Shown here piece by piece: positions 60,209 to 64,000 of a DNA stretch of 64,000 bases. The DNA is taken from the NCBI GenBank assembly GCA_965153455.1, contig OZ234493.1, positions 25,720,213 to 25,784,212 of the forward strand, written 5' to 3'. The number at the start of each line of letters is the position of its first letter. Position 1 is the first letter of the stretch. The translations under genes were made by a program, and so were the position numbers. The notes beneath the pieces were generated by a model that saw only the letters and a list, made by a program, of their open reading frames with translations, was not told the DNA's origin and did not search any database. Source of the stretch: Sphagnum compactum (Eukaryota > Bryophyta > Sphagnopsida > Sphagnales).

Positions 60209-62525
60209 TAGTGTTGTGTAGGTATAACTTTTACCCGGATATACCCATCGCGTATGGATAAGGTATATTGTATATCTTAATTTAATTTTTGAAAATAAAT
60301 ATTTCTTAATGAAGTGCATATCCTAGGATATGTAAATCTAAAAATTTATAACCTATTCAGAACCTTGGATATATTTTTTAAGTACCCTTACCCAAAATCG
60401 AATATGTTTTGGCAATTGGGTTTTAAAAAAAAATCTAAACCTTAAAGATGCCGCCATATGGATTGTTAATCTTATGTGGTACTAATTGTATCATTGTTGT
60501 CTCACAATGACATTTTTTTCCCAACTTTTATTGATGTTGCTTTGAAGTTTGCATAAATTAGTAAAAAACTTCATTTGACAATGTTAATATCTATTAATAA
60601 AAGGCTAAAAAAATATTCCATCATTGTTTAAGATCAAGGAAAAGGTTGGAAAAACACTTAAATAATCGTCACATGCAAAAAGTTAGACTTATTTAATTGG
60701 AACATTAGGTTTTGGCAACATTGAACAATCACATTTTCTTGTGTAAATTTTTCTTGTGTTCTTTTTCTTTATGTTTATCTAATGTTTTCTTCTTATGATT
60801 TGTTTATTGAATTTATTTTATTGTCGAAGGTATTTGTTGTGCATTTTTTTTATTGAAGCCCAAAAAAGAAGACTTGTGTAGTGGATTAAAAAAATTCGTT
60901 TGCCTCAAAACTAAATTTGTGCAATATAAAAACAAGTTTTTTGTCCTCTTTTGTTTTTTTGACCTTTTCATGGACTTCTAGACCACAAGTAGGTCTAGGA
61001 TCGAAACTATGTATGTTTATTACATAGCTATGGAAATTTATGTTCTTATTTACACAATTATCTTTTCACCTTTCTACTTTCTATGTACAATTATTATGCC
61101 ACACCATTATCTTAACATGGGTTTCACACATTCATAAACTATGCCAAAACTTTTCAAGATTAAAATTTCAATTCCCTTCACAATTTTATCCCATGAAACT
61201 TTAAACTCATATAACAATTTATTTTCATTAAGTGAAGGTATTTCCAAAGGTCCCAGACACCCACTTATATATTAACCAAAAAATAATAAACAAAAAAAAT
61301 TCGAAAATCATACACATCACATGGCTCACCATGTGATTCAACATGCACATTAATTTGTAGCATGATTTTTTTAGTGAGTCACCAACTTGGAGTCATGCAC
61401 ATTAATTTATGCAAAGATTTATTTTGCAAATCACCATCCTTAAGTTATGCACATTAATTTGTGTAAAAACTTTTCTTATGAGTCACTATGTTTGAGTCAT
61501 GCACATTAATTGAAACTATAACTAATTGGAGATGACTCACGAAACCATTATTAAATTATAAAACCCAACCACTAAATAAATACCAAAATTAACCCCTAGG
61601 TAATTAAAAAAATAATAAAATTTTTATATCAAATTACATACATCCACCAATGGAATAAACACAGTATAGTGCAAAAGTTATTTTCCTTTCTTGTTTTTCT
61701 AGCCTCTTTGTGGACTCACAATTTTTTTCATCATTTTTATCAAATCAACTACATGTTTTTATTTCCTTTGTGGGCCCACATGATTTTTATCCTTTTGTTC
61801 TACATTTATTTCCTTCCATCTAGAGCCAATGGGAGAAAAACATTTCATCATCTATTTATTTTTTAAATGATTTTAAGTAATATGAAAACAAAAAATAATT
61901 TTGTGTTATGTTTATTGCCCACATGGGCTTTTATGCGATACTATATTATTTGAAAGGATATTTTTTAATGTTTTTGCATGTCAGAAACAAAAATTATGGT
62001 AAGAGTTTTTAGTATATAATTTATAACAAAGAGATCCCATACAAAGGAAGTAACATAACATTAATCTTATTATATTTCATATGTAATTGAACATAATGAA
62101 TATATAATGAATATAAATTGTATATTTTATCCAGAAATGTTTCATAATATTTTCATTTTGTGTGACGTTTAACATTAAATAGTTGAATTCAATTTTTAAA
62201 TTAATCCTTACATTTTCATATGAGGATTTATGCATTACATCCCATTGAATTTGGACTTTTAAAATTATTTTTGCATGGACGATTTCTTTTATTTTAATTA
62301 ATTAAATAAAAAGATACATAATCATTTTTTACCCCAACCATGAATATACGATAGATGGAATCCATGCCTTACCCATCTACCAAAAACCATAAATTTTTTA
62401 TACCCGGACCTGAACTTAATGGAAAAAAAATGTTAATATATCCTAACTTTTCAGGTAAATAATTGAAAATTTTAATATATTTTAACCCTTAGATTTATTA
62501 AAAACAATATATCCACACAACACTA
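60209..62525. mobile_element. 2.3-kb non-autonomous element with inverted ends and 8-bp TSD
   Basis: It starts tagtgttgtgtaggtata and ends tatatccacacaacacta, so the ends are inverted repeats (TAGTGTTGTGT..). Inside each end a 'tacccggatatacccat' or 'ttacccatct...tatacccgg' segment can also pair, extending the similarity to 60 bp or more. The flanks are attttaac (60,201-60,208) and gttttaac (62,526-62,533), an 8-bp duplication with one mismatch, as for hAT elements. No transposase domain is recognised inside. A related right end occurs at 19,289-19,306. Confidence 0.75.
61335..61515 (+). repeat. 52-bp tandem repeat, about 3.3 copies
   Basis: The word atgcacattaat begins at 61,343, 61,395, 61,447 and 61,499, exactly 52 bp apart, each preceded or followed by a diverged 'gagtca[c/a]' segment. 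It lies inside the 2.3-kb element. Confidence 0.9.
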
Positions 62526-62533
62526 GTTTTAAC

Positions 62534-63280
62534 TTATTACGTTGTTATTTGTTACCTAATGGAACTATTTATTTACTGAACTATATTGCATAGGTTCACC
62601 TACTTACTTACCTACTTATTTACATATTTATTGAATCGATTTATTATTCGTTTTGAATGTCATTTTGATTTTTCTTGTTGGACAAATCAATTAATCAAAA
62701 CAATTATTAGAAAAATCATATTTATTTAATTATAAATATTATTTAAAATAAATAAATGTCGCATTTAATTAAAAAACATTTATTAGATGTGTCCATTTTT
62801 TTGTTTTATTTGACTAAATGTCACATTTTATCAAATAATTTTAAAAGTCCATTTAGTCAATTGAATTATTCAAAACTAACATTTTCATTTTAACAATTAG
62901 AGTTTTTAATTAAGTTAAACAATTTGAAAATTTATGATTTGTAGTTATGTTATGATTAAAAAACATATAAAATTAACCATTAATTCCACCTTAGGTAGGT
63001 TGTGGTAACATGTTTGCCCTCATAAATATTTGAAGTTTTGTTATTTAAAAAACATTGAAATTCAAAATCCATGACCTTTTTCCATTGTAATGAATTTTCA
63101 CTACTTTTAAAGCCTTCATAAAATACGTTGATTAATGTTGGATTTTTTTTCCATCTATTAAGGAATTATTCCATTTGCTTTCTTTGGATATTGATTTAGA
63201 ATTATATGTTGAAAAACAAATTCACCCTTCATTTTTTTTTCAATTAAAAACCATATATTTTGATTGAAAATCCAAATTTG
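62534..63280. other. AT-rich DNA between the two copia relics
   Basis: No gene recognised. It may contain the decayed downstream part (reverse transcriptase side) of the minus-strand copia copy, but no motif survives. Confidence 0.4.
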
Positions 63281-63284
63281 AAAC

Positions 63285-63930
63285 AGTGTTTTTTTATAAA
63301 AAATTTCGATTCATAAAAAATAATATCATGATTATATTAACATATTAGTTCACAAGTTGTATGACTTCTATTTTTGAATCATTTCATTATAACCAATGGA
63401 TATGCATTTGACACTTTGGAACTCAATTTTGTCCTTGTTTTTGTGCCACATGAACAAATGAAACATGATAAAAAACATGCAAATGATAAATGGAAGGTTC
63501 ATTAACACATAAAACATTTTTGTGTCATGTTTGAATTGATTTTGGAAAGAATTTGATTTTGAACATATGTTATAGTTGCCACTGCTTCCATCCAAAAGCA
63601 ACATGGTTAACTTCATGTGTTGCAAGTTATAGCATGCATCACATTTTCAACAAATTTCTGATTTATTCTTTTACATATTCCATTTTGATCTAGAATGTAT
63701 GGAATGATTGATTGTTTTACTATGTTATTTTCCTTTTAAAACATATTAAATTTTTCAAAGATATGTTCTCCACCTTTATCGCATTTGATTACTTGGCACT
63801 CGTTTTTAGTTTGAATTTTCATCAAAACTTTAATATCCTTGAACATATCAAACACATCAAATTTAGTTTCCATGATGTAAAAGTATGTTTTTAAAAAAAA
63901 ATCATCAATGAAAAATAAATAAAAATCCAT
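63285..63930 (-). pseudogene. Decayed copia integrase, runs off the window
   Basis: Minus-strand fragments in order: FIDDFFLKTYFYIMETKFDV and KVLMKIQTKNECQVIKCDKG (63,736-63,930), matching the integrase core 'FIDDFSRKTWVY...L..DNGGE'; then, after a gap, INQKFVENVMHAITCN (about 63,630-63,680, the 'AERxNRTLVE' helix); KIEFQSVKCISIGYNE (63,368-63,450, 'KL..KS.KCIFIGY'); and NHDIIFYESKFF (about 63,285-63,325, 'SRDVIFDE'). Stops and shifts separate them. The gag side lies beyond 64,000. It is oriented opposite to the copia relic at 58.8-60.2 kb, so it is a separate insertion. Confidence 0.82.
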
Positions 63931-64000
63931 TCAAGAAATGTTGTTAACACAATATCACATAACTCATGATCAATTCATGTTTTGAACAAGGTTATTCATA

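Noticed and set aside
61335-61515. 52-bp spaced 'atgcacattaat' repeats as a CRISPR or iteron array
   Set aside because: The intervening sequence is itself a diverged copy of the same unit, so it is an ordinary tandem repeat inside a transposon-like element.

Overview
This is nuclear DNA of a land plant with a large, repeat-rich genome. The evidence is GT-AG introns, a calmodulin-regulated plant-type Ca2+-ATPase (ACA), a plant-type MAPKKK with an HCD catalytic motif, a plant TOM5, many short TTTAGGG/CCCTAAA (telobox-like) runs, and decayed copia and hAT elements. Most of the window is AT-rich intergenic sequence. A seed-free plant such as a fern, or a gymnosperm, fits this style, but the sequence alone does not settle the lineage.

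Layout. 1-2.6 kb: AT-rich DNA with a degenerate minisatellite. 2.63-4.88 kb (+): broken exons of a mitochondrial oxoglutarate/dicarboxylate carrier. 7.71-11.93 kb (-): an apparently intact seven-exon ACA Ca2+-ATPase; the exons I delimited sum to 3,138 nt in frame (1,045 aa). Two upstream ORFs precede it, one beginning with eight consecutive ATGs. 12-24.9 kb: intergenic DNA with small tandem and inverted repeats. 25.11-25.63 kb (+): a two-exon, 53-aa TOM5 gene, found by joining exons across a 351-nt intron, behind a tandem telobox repeat. 28.78-31.10 kb (-): a single-exon 774-aa MAPKKK with a foldback element downstream. 32-45 kb: microsatellites, several hairpins, a 159-bp MITE with an exact 8-bp target-site duplication, a pair of TIR-bounded repeats and a perfect 35-bp inverted repeat. 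45.8-47.5 kb (-): a decayed hAT transposase. 53.2-53.6 kb: a 46-bp minisatellite. 55.5-56.5 kb (-): exon remnants of an unidentified gene. 58.8-60.2 kb (+) and 63.3-64 kb (-): two decayed copia pol genes. A 2.3-kb element with inverted ends and an 8-bp (7 of 8 matching) target duplication sits at the 3' end of the first.

Functions. The three apparently functional genes are housekeeping or signalling genes: Ca2+ export, mitochondrial protein import and a MAP kinase cascade. Nothing suggests they act together or form a cluster. The more unusual signals are regulatory (tandem-AUG uORF, telobox array) or mobile-element structures (hAT-like MITEs, foldbacks). I found no convincing previously undescribed multi-gene system.
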